A stretch of DNA of 64,000 nucleotides from Gigantopelta aegis (Eukaryota > Mollusca > Gastropoda > Neomphalida > Peltospiridae). Below the pieces are notes generated by a model. It ran no database searches and was not told the origin of the DNA. It worked only from the letters and a program-made list of their open reading frames with translations. Both the position numbers and the translations under genes were made by a program. Positions 44,733 to 55,854 of the stretch are shown piece after piece; within the stretch, counting starts at the first letter, position 1; each line of letters opens with the position of its first letter. The stretch is taken from NCBI RefSeq assembly GCF_016097555.1, contig NC_054707.1:84241621-84305620 (forward strand), in the 5' to 3' direction.

Positions 44733-47162
44733 TCATGTCTGTGATTTGTGGGTGATCAACTCGTCTTTCAGAGACTGGATTCTTGTATCGATAGTGCGGT
44801 ATTTTCGTTTTCATGCCCGAGCTCGCCAGTGACCATCTAACTGCTGTAGTTTAACTTCCACTGTAGACTGCTCACGTTTCAATAGACCTACCACTTCAAA
44901 TATGTTCGGATGACTCTTCTGGGCGATTTGATTGATTTTATGGTGCCATCCTTCCAAATGGTTATTTGTCTGGTGGCTGTCATTGCCAAAGTGGTTCCAC
45001 ATTTCTGGAGTCCATGGCCCTTCTATTCAGGTGTTAGTGACGTAGTCCATCAGTGATGTTACCTTTTCATCCTGGGGACTGTCGGCAATTGTGTCAGCCC
45101 AAACGTCGTCAACTTTGTCCAGCGGAACCATCGGAAGGGCTGAAACGTCCTTGGAGTGAAATGAAAACCTAGGCCATAGCAAGTGAATTGGATGTATTGA
45201 AAAGTCCGTACGTATGTGTCTTCTGTGCGATTTGGGAGAAAAGAATACACAAGGGAGAACATATGTCCTTGCGATTCGGCATGGATAGTTGTGACGGTAC
45301 ATGCTCTTAATCTGTTTCGCCTGTGGCGATTTTTAATTGTGTTAGAGGGCCGTGTGCAGTTCATTGCACGTAGCCCAGGTGGGCAACTTGTTACGTAATA
45401 CTTCGCGCGATCGGGCATTCCAATATGCACTTAGTCCAGCTGTGGAGGCCATGTGGCGAGTAGTTACGTAATAGCTCTGCGAGTGCGGTTTCGACGACCG
45501 TGATTTGGCGACGATGGCGTCAGTAAGTCTGACGATCAGAGAGAAATAATACCGCTTGGTCGCGGTGGAAATATCAGATGATAGGGGGAGGTACCGCCTT
45601 GTACCCCCAAGCGAATTCTGATTTTATAATAAATAGCTAGTTTTTAGAAATATCGAGGAGAACCAAGAAGGAAGGTATCCCGGGGGAACGTGTCCGTCCG
45701 GACTGGTAAATATATTATTTCTGCTCTGTCGTATAACCTTGATGTGATTGATGTGACTTTTAATATTTTAATACTGTATTATACCAATATTCTTTAGACA
45801 GTGTCTTCGGTCATCTGACGAAGTAAATCGTAGACTTTTTGTTCTAACATTATACGAGTATTTGGTAATATAAAGCTTAGCCAGTCATCCTAGAAGACCT
45901 AGGTAAACTGTAGGTTATTGTCTTTATTGTGATAGGTACCAGTATTAATTCTGTGTTACAAGGTTACTGAATGAGTAGTTAGGGTTAATTAAAAATTAAC
46001 CCGTTAGGAATAGAGCTGTAATTCCTTTATTAATTAAGTTCCCCAAGAAGCGTTTCTCAATTATCACACGTTACTGAACGAGTAGTAAGGGTTAATTAAA
46101 AATTAACCAGTTAGGAATAGAGTGGTAATTCCTTTATTAATCAACTTCTCCTGGAAGCGTTTCTCAATTATCACACGTGTGGGTGTTGTGTCACGGTGAA
46201 GTGATTCACATATTGAGTAACTAGACACCTAGAGATTAACTAATTAAGTGATCAGTTCTGGGTTGTTATTATTGTTGTTATTAATTAACTACTACGGCTG
46301 TACATTTGTCAGCGTAGATTAATACAGATTCCAAAGTGTATTGTGTTTTTGTTGTGTTTTCTAGAGAACTAACGTGCTATAATAATATATACTTTATATA
46401 AGATCGTATCTCTGATCATACCTAGACGAGCCATACTAGGGTTTAACAGCCTGTTACAGAGAGATCTAATAGATATACAGTTAGGAGAGATATTTTGATA
46501 ATCGTGTTTTATTCAGTTACGGGAATTATAGAATCCCCGTGACAATAGTATATAATTGATCAACAAGCTTGCGTGCTGAGGAAAATGTCCCATCTGAAAA
46601 TACCATATCAGCCTCACACGACAGCTCCAGGTTTTTGTCAGTTGTGAACAACAATATTGGCTCTCGTCCTTCAACTCGGCACGGAATAGGATCTCCTCCC
46701 TCGGTTCGGGTCTACTCGCCTTCCAGGTTCATTTCCTGTCTTGTCTGTGGCAGTCGGGGGTAGAGCTTGTGGCGTTGTCGGTATAGTACCGTCTTGATGG
46801 CACTAAAATGAGGAATCTCGTCTAACAAACCGTCAGGCATAGCGTCATGATTGGAGATTTCATCACCGTAAATCTTCAGAATTGGCGTAGTGTCCGTCTT
46901 AGCCCGGTCAATGAGTTTTGCCTTGAATGCATCTACGTGCTTAATGAATGACACCACCACGTGGTTGTGCTGCATCTGTTCTGCCATCTGCAACATGTTA
47001 TCCACAGTCACGACGTAGGCTCTGCACTGCGAGTTAAACACATTTTCAATATGTTCTCTCTCCATTCTTTTTGTTTCCGCGAAATTTATGCTCGTTATAA
47101 TATAGATGCCTGCCGCCTCGTATTGTGTCAATATAAGTCACTCGAACCTGTTCTGTTGCCAT
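44733..47162 (-). pseudogene. FLYWCH zinc-finger/MULE-type transposase-like pseudogene, split by a solo LTR
   Basis: Read leftwards from the ATG at 47160-47162, the first part resembles a FLYWCH zinc finger. It has RHLYYNEHKFRGNKKNGERT and then, after an in-frame TGA where Trp is expected and a frameshift, QCRAYVVTVDN with an HNH. A segment at 46712-46900 resembles the region linking FLYWCH to MULE domains (IKTVLYRQRHKL). After an in-frame TAG, MULE-like motifs appear (ILLFTTDKNLEL, SDGTFSSARK, QLYTI). Past the solo LTR the frame resumes with HAESQGHMFSLVYSFLP and TEDTYVRTF. A frameshift, a TGA near 45027 (again at a Trp position), EMWNHFGNDSHQTNNHLEGW and a final frameshifted tail (KYRTIDTRIQSLKDEL) follow. 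It is clearly dead. It may come from a Mutator-like transposon or a host FLYWCH gene. Confidence 0.8.
45290..46544. mobile_element. Solo LTR, 1255 bp, inserted in the MULE-like pseudogene
   Basis: It begins TGTGACGG and ends CCCCGTGACA, a TG...CA long terminal repeat. ATAGT lies on both sides (45285-45289 and 46545-46549). The host reading frame rejoins across it if the LTR and one ATAGT are ignored. Internally a ~110-bp segment is duplicated in tandem (about 45960-46070 and 46071-46180, with GGGTTAATTAAAAATTAACC). No internal retroelement domain remains. The orientation is not determined. Confidence 0.8.
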
Positions 47163-47301
47163 TGTTTTAAATCTCAAAGAGTTTCCCATTTTGATGCAAA
47201 ACTTGATATAGATTAAACAGGAAAAAAACTACAATGCGCAAGCGCCTGCTGAAGCAAACACATATCAAAATATTACCCAGGACAGTAATCCTTTAAAATA
47301 G

Positions 47302-48534
47302 TGTAACAGGATGTTTTAACAGACATTATATGACAAACATGCATTGTTTTAAAACACTATTCATGTATTTTATTCTTTATTATGTTTCTGTTTAAGTTGT
47401 CTTGGTTGGCTATTCTTTTGTTTCACTCTGTATTTGGCTGAGTCAGCTTGGGTAGTACTCACTGTCTTTCTGTGGCCTGGCCAGGTAACCAATTCAATGA
47501 CAAGCCCAGTGTCATTGTTTCTGGGTTTTTCAATTTACCTGGTCAGAGGCAATTCAGTTTTAGACCAGAAAAGACGTTTTTTGGTTTAGCTCCAGGTTTT
47601 CAAGTTTCATTCAGCACAAAATACTAACAGCACATAGCCAAGGTAATTGCATCACGTAATGTACTATTAATTTTAAATGAATTAATGTTTAAAGTGTGTG
47701 TTTAACTAGTTTCATTATCAAAGAATAATTAATTAGCTAATAATAATTTGATTATGACTCAAGCTATGTAATTAATGGCTAAATGTTTAGTGTATTCTTA
47801 TGATGATAGGTTTAAGTAAAGATTTTATTAATAACTGAATTATATGTACGTTGATATATTTATCAAAGATAAGTATAAAATGGATGTTTATAATGATAAT
47901 AATTAAATAACTAATATATTTTATTTATTGAAGAATGTGTAATGTACTTTTGAGTATTTTATAATAGTTAGTACCTAAGTTGACAAGGCTTTATTTTGTT
48001 AACAGTTATCATCCCGTAATGTAGAGCACAACCAGCATCTACTTAAAGACCTGACCCACAGTCGGTAGGTACAATAGTTGAATGTACATATAATATGCAT
48101 TTTAGTATTTATTTAACATTATGATATAAACACAATGCTGTGCTTTGTAAAAAGTTACATTCAGTAATGTGTACTGTAAATGTTTATGTAAATTCAATTA
48201 TCAATTGAATTTAAGGTATTTATATATAGTGGCAGTTTTGTATTTATGTATTGATACATTTGAATGTCAATCCTATTCATTGTGTGATAATACTAAGAGA
48301 ATGTTATAAAGATATATTGTATTTGTGGAAGTAGATGACTGTGATATGTATATTTCGATATGTTATTGATTATGGTTTTTAATATTATTTCAGGGTCTTT
48401 TTGAAATCCTTTTGATGATGTTGATGATGTGATGACCTCCAGGAGCCTCACATCCTGTTGGTTAGGGGATCCAATAAAAGAATCCTAGACTGCACCGAGT
48501 TGTCCTTTTGTCATAAAAAATGCACCCGGTTTCA
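47302..48534 (+). repeat. 5' LTR of the Ty3/Gypsy element
   Basis: It starts TGTAACAGGATG and ends CACCCGGTTTCA. It carries an AATAAA at 48473-48478 near the 3' part. It is 1233 bp, one base longer than its partner (CACAAAATAC against CACAAATAC). Confidence 0.95.
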
Positions 48535-48535
48535 T

Positions 48536-48552
48536 TGGAGCCGACGTAGGGA
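48536..48552 (+). other. Putative primer-binding site
   Basis: TGGAGCCGACGTAGGGA begins one base after the LTR. The leading TGG would pair with the CCA end of a tRNA. The tRNA species is not identified. Confidence 0.55.
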
Positions 48553-48985
48553 CCCTCATTGGACGTTCGTTTTGTGCTCTGTGACTGTGTTTTTAAGATG
48601 TGACTTTCTATGCTGTGACTTTGTGTATTGTGCTTATGACATTCGATTGTGAACTTTGACCTTCAACATGTGACCTCTCGTGACATTCTAACGTGAACTT
48701 TGGAAACTTTGACGTTTGAACTATGTGTTATCCGGAACTGTGAAACACTTGTGTTTATTTCTAACTTTATGTGTGAACATTGGACGTGACAATGATTTAT
48801 TGATTGTGTGTGTTTGTGTTTAAATAATGTGATATTCTTAAAACTTAAACTGTGAGTATTATATTTATTTCATTTATTTGTTACTTTGTTTATTCAGTTT
48901 ATTAATTTCTTTATTTATTTCTCATTTATCTTGAACAAGTTTTGAAATTAACTGTTTTGAGAATGTTTTCATAAATTAGTAACTG

Positions 48986-49016
<31 letters not shown>

Positions 49017-50995
49017 CATTTGACTATTTGACTTTGTGTTTTTCTTTCTTTCTTTATTAATCTTGTTCAATTTTGTTTACACTAAGTAATTAGACTAAGT
49101 AATTTAGTAGTAATTGATATCTTGATAGTTTAATTTATTGATAGTTTGTTTAATTTATTTTATTATGCAGTGATTATTTATTAGATTGTTGAATATCAAG
49201 ATTATTAAATTATGTGATTGATTTCCATAATTTTGTTGTGCTTATGTACTATTTAATGTAATTATTCTTTGGTAGTTGAATTGTTATTTAAATTTTGAAA
49301 TAATTTAATTTAAATTTAGAATTATTTTAAAGTTTATTTGTTATTTTTAAATTTGAGTGAATTTTTTTTTTTTTTAATTTTCAAATTCAATTTAAAAAAA
49401 AAAAAAAAAAAAAAAAAATTCCCTTTGAATGATGTTTTTGTCTTCATAGATAATTATAATTTTTAAAGGAATATTATTGCTTAAGACATAGCCATACTTA
49501 CCGTTTTCATTGATGGCGTATACATTCAGTAATTTGTTGACTTTAATTAAAATTTCTTTAACTTGAAATATTTTTAATAATTTATATAATTTTAGTCAGT
49601 GCTTTATAAATAGTGTATTCAATTTGGATCACTCTTTGTTAATCGCAGGCTAAAGTTTAGAAATTGGAAACATTAACTGCACTATTTTGATCATTTGTTT
49701 TAGACTGGTTACATTTGCCAGGAAGAACCCTGATGTATGTTAAGTGAATACTATTTTTGTTTTTGTTGAATATAGTCATAGTCACTTAACTAGCAGAACA
49801 AAGCCATCTTTTAATAATATATAAGTATTCGTCATTGATTATTTGATTGGCTTACCCGTTTCATGATTGTATGCATCTTGGTACACATTACGTATACTTA
49901 AGTGTATTATTTGTGCTTTGTGTGCCTTTGTTCCTCAAAATGTCTACTTGGATGATCATGTGTTATTGATTTACATCATATATATTTGTGTTTGAGTACT
50001 GAATTATGTCATGATGCTGGTTGTTATTACTTGACTTTATAGTTTGTTGTACATAGAGGTACCGGTACCAACTCGGTTTCCCAAACATTATATTTAATTT
50101 AGCAATAGTTAGTTAGACTATTAAAACCTAGTTTAGCTAATATTTTAGTGAACATTATAAATTTAAGATTAGTTCAAACTAGTTCTAAAAATTTAAAATA
50201 TTATTAAATAATCAGTTCTGGTGTTATTGAAATTAAATCAGATATTTAAATTTGATAATTGTTTACAAAATATTTTATTAGTTGAAAATAAACTAAATAG
50301 GTGTATATCAATTTAAATAGCTAATTATATAAAAATTAGTTAAAAACTTTGGTAGTATTAAAGAAAGGTCTTAGTTGTAATTGATTTTTGTGAATATATA
50401 ATTTATAAGTGCACATTACTAACATGTAGTACACTTGCACTTAGTTTTTATTACAGAACCGTTTGGTTTTCATGGTTGGCTGATATTTCTTTATTTTGAT
50501 TCTTTGTTCTTGTCTTATTTTCTATTTAGCTTACTTATGTAAGCCTTCAAACCTTCCATCTTTCTAGGGTTTTGATTTTGTTTAGTTTTATTTTATTATG
50601 TATTGACATACACACATACCACACAATCATTGGGTAGGAATATACACAGTTGTGTCGAGGTCAAATGTAATTTGACCTTGGCCTCAGCCCATGCACAAGA
50701 ATAACAGTAAACTATTTTAGCTAGTTATCTATCAAGCTTGTGAAGTTTTGATTGGTGCTGTGATTTTTGTTTAAAGAGTTTGTAACTCTTCAATGAGGTT
50801 ACATATGTTTGGTTATTCACTGTATGTTTTGCCTCTTAGTGCAGTGAATTGATTTTATTTAATAATTATTGCTTTTCCCTTTGTTGGTTGCCCTTTGTCT
50901 TAGAATTAGATATGGTGGATTCTGCTGATGGTCATTCAGTATAATCTCTTTGATGGTTATATGTAGTAGTTTTGTACTCTGATTGGACAATTATC
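48553..50995 (+). other. Long AT-rich leader of the retrotransposon, no ORF
   Basis: About 2.4 kb between primer-binding site and ORF holds many stops in all frames and long T and A tracts (about 48989-49017 and 49394-49418). A gag coding region would normally occupy this position, so gag is probably lost or replaced. Confidence 0.7.
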
Positions 50996-53179
50996 ATGGA
51001 AGACTGTAGTCCAGAGAGGATCAGAGAGTTGAAGGAGATGGTATTCCAACTTTCTTCCAAGTTGGATCGTTTTGAGCAACAGTTAGATGATGCAGAGAAT
51101 AAGTTTATGCCTTTGACGTCACCATCGCCCAGCCCAGTTCCCAGTTCAGATCAGTTTTGTACTCAGTCACAAGATCAAGGACCACAGTGCTATAGATGCC
51201 TACAGTATGGTCATATCCAAAGAGGATGCAGAGTACGGTTGGACCACTCCAGAAGATACCAACAGGAAGACAACTTTACCTGTAATAGTACATCTGTTAG
51301 ACGTCGTGGTTTACCTGATGGTCTAGTGGGTGATGCTAGTGAGGTGACTATCAGTATTGATGGTCATATTTGCAAAGGTCTTCTGGATACTGGGTCGACA
51401 GTTTCTGCTGTCAGTGAGAGATTCTGCAATGAGTTTCTTTCTAACTTGATGGTCCATCCTTTGGATACTTTGTTGGATATTGAATGTGCAGATGGAGAGA
51501 GTTTACCGTATCGAGGATATGTGGAAGCAACTCTAGTTTTTCGAGGCCTGATCGTAAACTGGCCAACATTGACAACTCCTGAGCAAGTTCGACAATTTCT
51601 CGGATTTGCTGGATATTACAGGAAGTATGTCAAGAATTTCTCTCGGATTGCCCGACCTTTAACGGACCTGCTTCCATCAACTTCAACTAAGAGCAAGATG
51701 AAGAAGAAGCAAAGTATTCCTTCATCGTGGTTTTGGGGTTCAGAGCAACAAACAGCTTTCGACCAGTTGAAAACAGCCCTTTCAACTCCACCTGTGTTGG
51801 GTTATGCCAACTATAACCTTCCATTCGAACTCCACACAGATGCAAGCCGTGAAGGACTTGGCGCTGTTTTATACCAAGACCATGATGGGAGGAAACAGGT
51901 CATCGCATATGCCAGCCGTGGAGTGAACAAGGCAGAAAGGAATTACCCGGTTCACAAGATGGAGTTTTTGGCGTTAAAATGGGCTGTCACAGAAAAGTTC
52001 CATGACTACCTTTATGGAAACAAGTTTACAGTCTTAACAGACAACAACCCGTTGACGTATGTCCTAACAACAGCCAAGTTAGATGCGACGGGACATCGTT
52101 GGTTGGCAGCGCTCGCTTCATACGACTTCGACATTCAGTACAGGCCAGGCAAGCTGAACTTGGATGCAGATGCCCTGTCAAGACTTCCTGGAATTGGCAG
52201 CATTTCTAATGCTTCAGTTAAATCTGTTTGTTCTGTTTGTCAGATTCCCAACTATTTGGAAACACTCTGCTTGTCAATACAGCCTCTGGATGATGTTGAT
52301 GAAATTAATATTAACAGCATGTCATTCAGAGATTGGAGATCAGCACAGATGAGGGATCCTATCATTGGCCTGTTCACAAGAGCTTTCACTTATGGACAGA
52401 GACCATCCAAAGGTAGAGTTCCTGTCTCAGCAGAGTCGTCAACACTGTTTAGAGAAGTTGATCATTTGTTGTTGGAAAGAGGAGTTCTGTATCGCAGAAC
52501 ATTGGTCAACGGGGAGCAGAGGAAACAGCTTGTTCTTCTGACAGAATATAGAAAGACTGCTCTACAAGGTCTTCATAATGATGCAGGACATCAGGGACGA
52601 GACAGGACATTGTCATTTTTACAGGAAAGGTTTTACTTCCCCGGAATGTCCAAAGCAGTTGAAGATTGGATAAAGGGGTGTGGAAGATTTCTAAGGCGGA
52701 AATCTAATACCAACATCCGTGCACCATTGGTTAACATTTCAACTAGTCAACCAATGGAGTTGGTGTGTATAGATTACCTGACCTTGGAGACATCAAAAGG
52801 AGGATTCCAGAACATCTTGGTGATAACAGATCATTTCACCCGTTATGCCCAGGCTATTCCAACTAGGAACCAGACTGCAAGAACAACAGCAGAAGCTCTC
52901 TTCAATAACTTCTTTATTCATTATGGATTTCCACTTCGACTCCATTCTGATCAGGGAGCAAATTTTGAGAGCCAACTTATCAAGCAACTGTGTTCAGTAG
53001 CGGATATAACGAAGTCCAGGACGACACCATACCACCCTATGGCAAATGGCATGACTGAACGGTTCAATCGAACTCTGCTCAGTATGCTAGGTACACTGGA
53101 TCCAGATAAAAAGAAATATGCTCCAGACAGCAAGTACTCCAGGATCTGGTTGGAGAGACAGAGCAAGTTTCCTTCGTAG
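50996..53179 (+). CDS. Gag-Pol remnant of a Ty3/Gypsy retrotransposon (RT core missing)
   Basis: An ORF of about 727 residues from the ATG at 50996. A short N-terminal segment with coiled-coil character is followed by a CCHC zinc knuckle (CYRCLQYGHIQRGC, residues 65-78) and aspartic protease motif LLDTGS (about 129-134). The frame then passes from protease directly to the end of the RT region (VRQFLGFAGYYRKYV, about 198-212). The RT palm including the catalytic Asp pair is absent. RNase H follows (HTDAS, Asp 282; Glu 323; LTDNNPL, Asp 349; DADALSR). Integrase has His 527, His 532 and Cys 562, but the expected second Cys is Phe 565. The catalytic triad is Asp 593, Asp 652 and Glu 688, with 35 residues between the last two. 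The C-terminal part of integrase is cut short. The product is probably non-functional alone and dependent on an intact relative. Confidence 0.9.
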   Translation: MEDCSPERIRELKEMVFQLSSKLDRFEQQLDDAENKFMPLTSPSPSPVPSSDQFCTQSQDQGPQCYRCLQYGHIQRGCRVRLDHSRRYQQEDNFTCNSTSVRRRGLPDGLVGDASEVTISIDGHICKGLLDTGSTVSAVSERFCNEFLSNLMVHPLDTLLDIECADGESLPYRGYVEATLVFRGLIVNWPTLTTPEQVRQFLGFAGYYRKYVKNFSRIARPLTDLLPSTSTKSKMKKKQSIPSSWFWGSEQQTAFDQLKTALSTPPVLGYANYNLPFELHTDASREGLGAVLYQDHDGRKQVIAYASRGVNKAERNYPVHKMEFLALKWAVTEKFHDYLYGNKFTVLTDNNPLTYVLTTAKLDATGHRWLAALASYDFDIQYRPGKLNLDADALSRLPGIGSISNASVKSVCSVCQIPNYLETLCLSIQPLDDVDEININSMSFRDWRSAQMRDPIIGLFTRAFTYGQRPSKGRVPVSAESSTLFREVDHLLLERGVLYRRTLVNGEQRKQLVLLTEYRKTALQGLHNDAGHQGRDRTLSFLQERFYFPGMSKAVEDWIKGCGRFLRRKSNTNIRAPLVNISTSQPMELVCIDYLTLETSKGGFQNILVITDHFTRYAQAIPTRNQTARTTAEALFNNFFIHYGFPLRLHSDQGANFESQLIKQLCSVADITKSRTTPYHPMANGMTERFNRTLLSMLGTLDPDKKKYAPDSKYSRIWLERQSKFPS

Positions 53180-53286
53180 TTTGGCTGATGGCGATTTTTT
53201 CTTTCGCATGCCAAAGGAAGCTTGCAGGACTATGCTTGACATTTTGATGTCTACTGACAAATGATGAGGACATCATTTTATTTGGC

Positions 53287-53296
53287 AGGGGGAGTG
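53287..53296 (+). other. Polypurine tract next to the 3' LTR
   Basis: AGGGGGAG lies two bases upstream of the 3' LTR start, the expected plus-strand priming site. Confidence 0.8.
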
Positions 53297-54528
53297 TGTA
53301 ACAGGGTGTTTTAACAGACATTATATGACAAACATGCATTGTTTTAAAACACTATTCATGTATTTTATTCTTTATTATGTTTCTGTTTAAGTTGTCTTGG
53401 TTGGCTATTCTTTTGTTTCACTCTGTATTTGGCTGAGTCAGCTTGGGTAGTACTCACTGTCTTTCTGTGGCCTGGCCAGGTAACCAATTCAATGACAAGC
53501 CCAGTGTCATTGTTTCTGGGTTTTTCAATTTACCTGGTCAGAGGCAATTCAGTTTTAGACCAGAAAAGACGTTTTTTGGTTTAGCTCCAGGTTTTCAAGT
53601 TTCATTCAGCACAAATACTAACAGCACATAGCCAAGGTAATTGCATCACGTAATGTACTATTAATTTTAAATGAATTAATGTTTAAAGTGTGTGTTTAAC
53701 TAGTTTCATTATCAAAGAATAATTAATTAGCTAATAATAATTTGATTATGACTCAAGCTATGTAATTAATGGCTAAATGTTTAGTGTATTCTTATGATGA
53801 TAGGTTTAAGTAAAGATTTTATTAATAACTGAATTATATGTACGTTGATATATTTATCAAAGATAAGTATAAAATGGATGTTTATAATGATAATAATTAA
53901 ATAACTAATATATTTTATTTATTGAAGAATGTGTAATGTACTTTTGAGTATTTTATAATAGTTAGTACCTAAGTTGACAAGGCTTTATTTTGTTAACAGT
54001 TATCATCCCGTAATGTAGAGCACAACCAGCATCTACTTAAAGACCTGACCCACAGTCGGTAGGTACAATAGTTGAATGTACATATAATATGCATTTTAGT
54101 ATTTATTTAACATTATGATATAAACACAATGCTGTGCTTTGTAAAAAGTTACATTCAGTAATGTGTACTGTAAATGTTTATGTAAATTCAATTATCAATT
54201 GAATTTAAGGTATTTATATATAGTGGCAGTTTTGTATTTATGTATTGATACATTTGAATGTCAATCCTATTCATTGTGTGATAATACTAAGATAATGTTA
54301 TAAAGATATATTGTATTTGTGGAAGTAGATGACTGTGATATGTATATTTCGATATGTTATTGATTATGGTTTTTAATATTATTTCAGGGTCTTTTTGAAA
54401 TCCTTTTGATGATGTTGATGATGTGATGACCTCCAGGATCCTCACATCCTGTTGGTTAGGGGATCCAATAAAAGAATCCTAGACTGCACCGAGTTGTCCT
54501 TTTGTCATAAAAAATGCACCCGGTTTCA
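53297..54528 (+). repeat. 3' LTR of the Ty3/Gypsy element
   Basis: 1232 bp, near-identical to the 5' LTR, starting TGTAACAGGGTG and ending CACCCGGTTTCA, with AATAAA at 54467-54472. A short frame at 53443-53631 lies within it and is not a gene. Confidence 0.95.
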
Positions 54529-54532
54529 ATAG

Positions 54533-54834
54533 TAGAGACCAATACGAGCAAAATAAAACAAAACCGAGGAGAAAAATAAAAATATAACAATAAAAGAAAA
54601 CACACACAAGCGATTTCTCAGTTGCTACCCCGAACAGTAATGCTAGAATATAAACGCTTCTCATTTCGTTGGTAAAGAAAACACGGCTCACACTGCAATG
54701 CAGAACATGTAAACCAATTAGTTTCTTCTACTTCCCGGGACATTCATAGTTCGGCAAACCGGTACTACACAAAATAGGTTTTTCTACGTCCCGGGCCGAC
54801 ACCCGTAGAACTAGTATGACCCAGTAAAACTAGT
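54533..54834. other. Unique flank of the retrotransposon
   Basis: AT-rich sequence with no recognised gene. Confidence 0.5.
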
Positions 54835-54907
54835 AGCAAGATATATTTCATATGCACCATCCCGCACACAGGATAGCTTATACCGTGGCCTTTACCACTG
54901 GGCCCCT
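54835..54907 (-). mobile_element. SINE core fragment, minus
   Basis: GTAGCAAGATATATTTCATATGCACC, CACACAGGATAGCTTATACC and GTGGCCTTTACCACTGGGC are decayed complements of the shared SINE core and A-box region, with the middle deleted. Confidence 0.7.
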
Positions 54908-55023
54908 AATTACTTAATATATTCTAAAAATATAAATTTGATATTAAAGCTATTTTACGCCCCCCCCCCAATAAAACCCCCAAAACAACAACAACAACAA
55001 AAAACCCAACACAAAAGAAAAAA

Positions 55024-55078
55024 GTATTTTTCAGTTAATCTGTCTCTCTTTGTCTCTCTGTCTCTCTTTGTCTCTCTG

Positions 55079-55120
<42 letters not shown>
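55024..55120. repeat. CT/TCTG simple repeat
   Basis: Interrupted TCTCTTTG and TCTG runs end in CT repeats that abut the following SINE. Confidence 0.93.
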
Positions 55121-55412
55121 AGGGGCGGGACGTAGCCCAGTGGTAAAGTGCTCACTTGATGCGCGGTTGGTTTAGGATCGATCCCCGTTCCAGCCAATGC
55201 TCCACAACTGGTGTAACAAAGACCGTGGTATGTACTATCCTGTCTGTGGGATGATGCATATAAAAGATTCCTTGCTGCTAATCGGAAAGAGTAGCCCATG
55301 CAGTAGCGACAGCAGGTTTCATCTCTCTATATCTGTGTAGTCGTTTACCATATGTCTGACGCCTTATAACCGTAAATAAAATATGATGAGTACGTCGTTA
55401 AATAAAACATTT
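55121..55412 (+). mobile_element. Type-A SINE, near-complete, inserted in a CT microsatellite
   Basis: It starts AGGGGCGGGACG with A box TAGCCCAGTGG and B box GGATCGATCCCC, a short deletion after the head, then the core (GTGGTATGTACTATCC, CATATAAAAGATTCCTTGC) and tail (GTCGTTAAATAAAAC). Both flanks are CT repeats. Confidence 0.95.
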
Positions 55413-55416
55413 CCTC

Positions 55417-55479
<63 letters not shown>

Positions 55480-55518
55480 ACACACACACACACATACACA
55501 CACACACACACACACACT
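55413..55518. repeat. (CT)n(CA)n microsatellite
   Basis: About 60 bp of CT followed by about 45 bp of CA. Confidence 0.96.
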
Positions 55519-55854
55519 CACTTACTGTTGAAGTTTAATTGTAAAATTTTAATATTATGGCCAATAGGAATACATTTGGTCTAAGGGAAACTACTTCGAT
55601 TTTCTATCACATCGTATAGTAATACCAGAATTATGTTCTCATAATATAAAATAACGCGTTATTGCTCCTTACTACAAAACCCACAAAACATCTTCTTAAT
55701 CGTGTAGGTTACGTTTGACCAGGTCAGGGAGTGTTGTGTCAAAATTCAAGTGTTTACTAGAGACTAATTATTTCTGCAAATACTACCGTCTATTGTCAAT
55801 ATGTTAATATACTTTATTTGCTATAGAGTGGTTACACACATTTTAAACAGTTGA
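55519..55854. other. Unique AT-rich spacer
   Basis: No gene or repeat was recognised. Confidence 0.5.

Larger units (their letters stand above)
47302..54528 (+). mobile_element. Ty3/Gypsy LTR retrotransposon, 7.2 kb, internally deleted
   Basis: Two direct LTRs (47302-48534 and 53297-54528) bound a putative primer-binding site, a 2.4-kb leader, one ORF with zinc knuckle, protease, RNase H and integrase in Ty3/Gypsy order, and a polypurine tract. ATAG flanks the element (47298-47301 and 54529-54532). The LTRs differ by only three substitutions and one indel seen by eye, so insertion is recent. Loss of the reverse transcriptase core makes it non-autonomous. Confidence 0.93.

Noticed and set aside
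45059..45430. Independent ORF of 123 residues on the minus strand
   Set aside because: Part is MULE-like pseudogene sequence and part is solo LTR, joined by chance.
53443..53631. 62-residue ORF (GLAPGFQVSF)
   Set aside because: It lies inside the retrotransposon LTR, with no sign of function.
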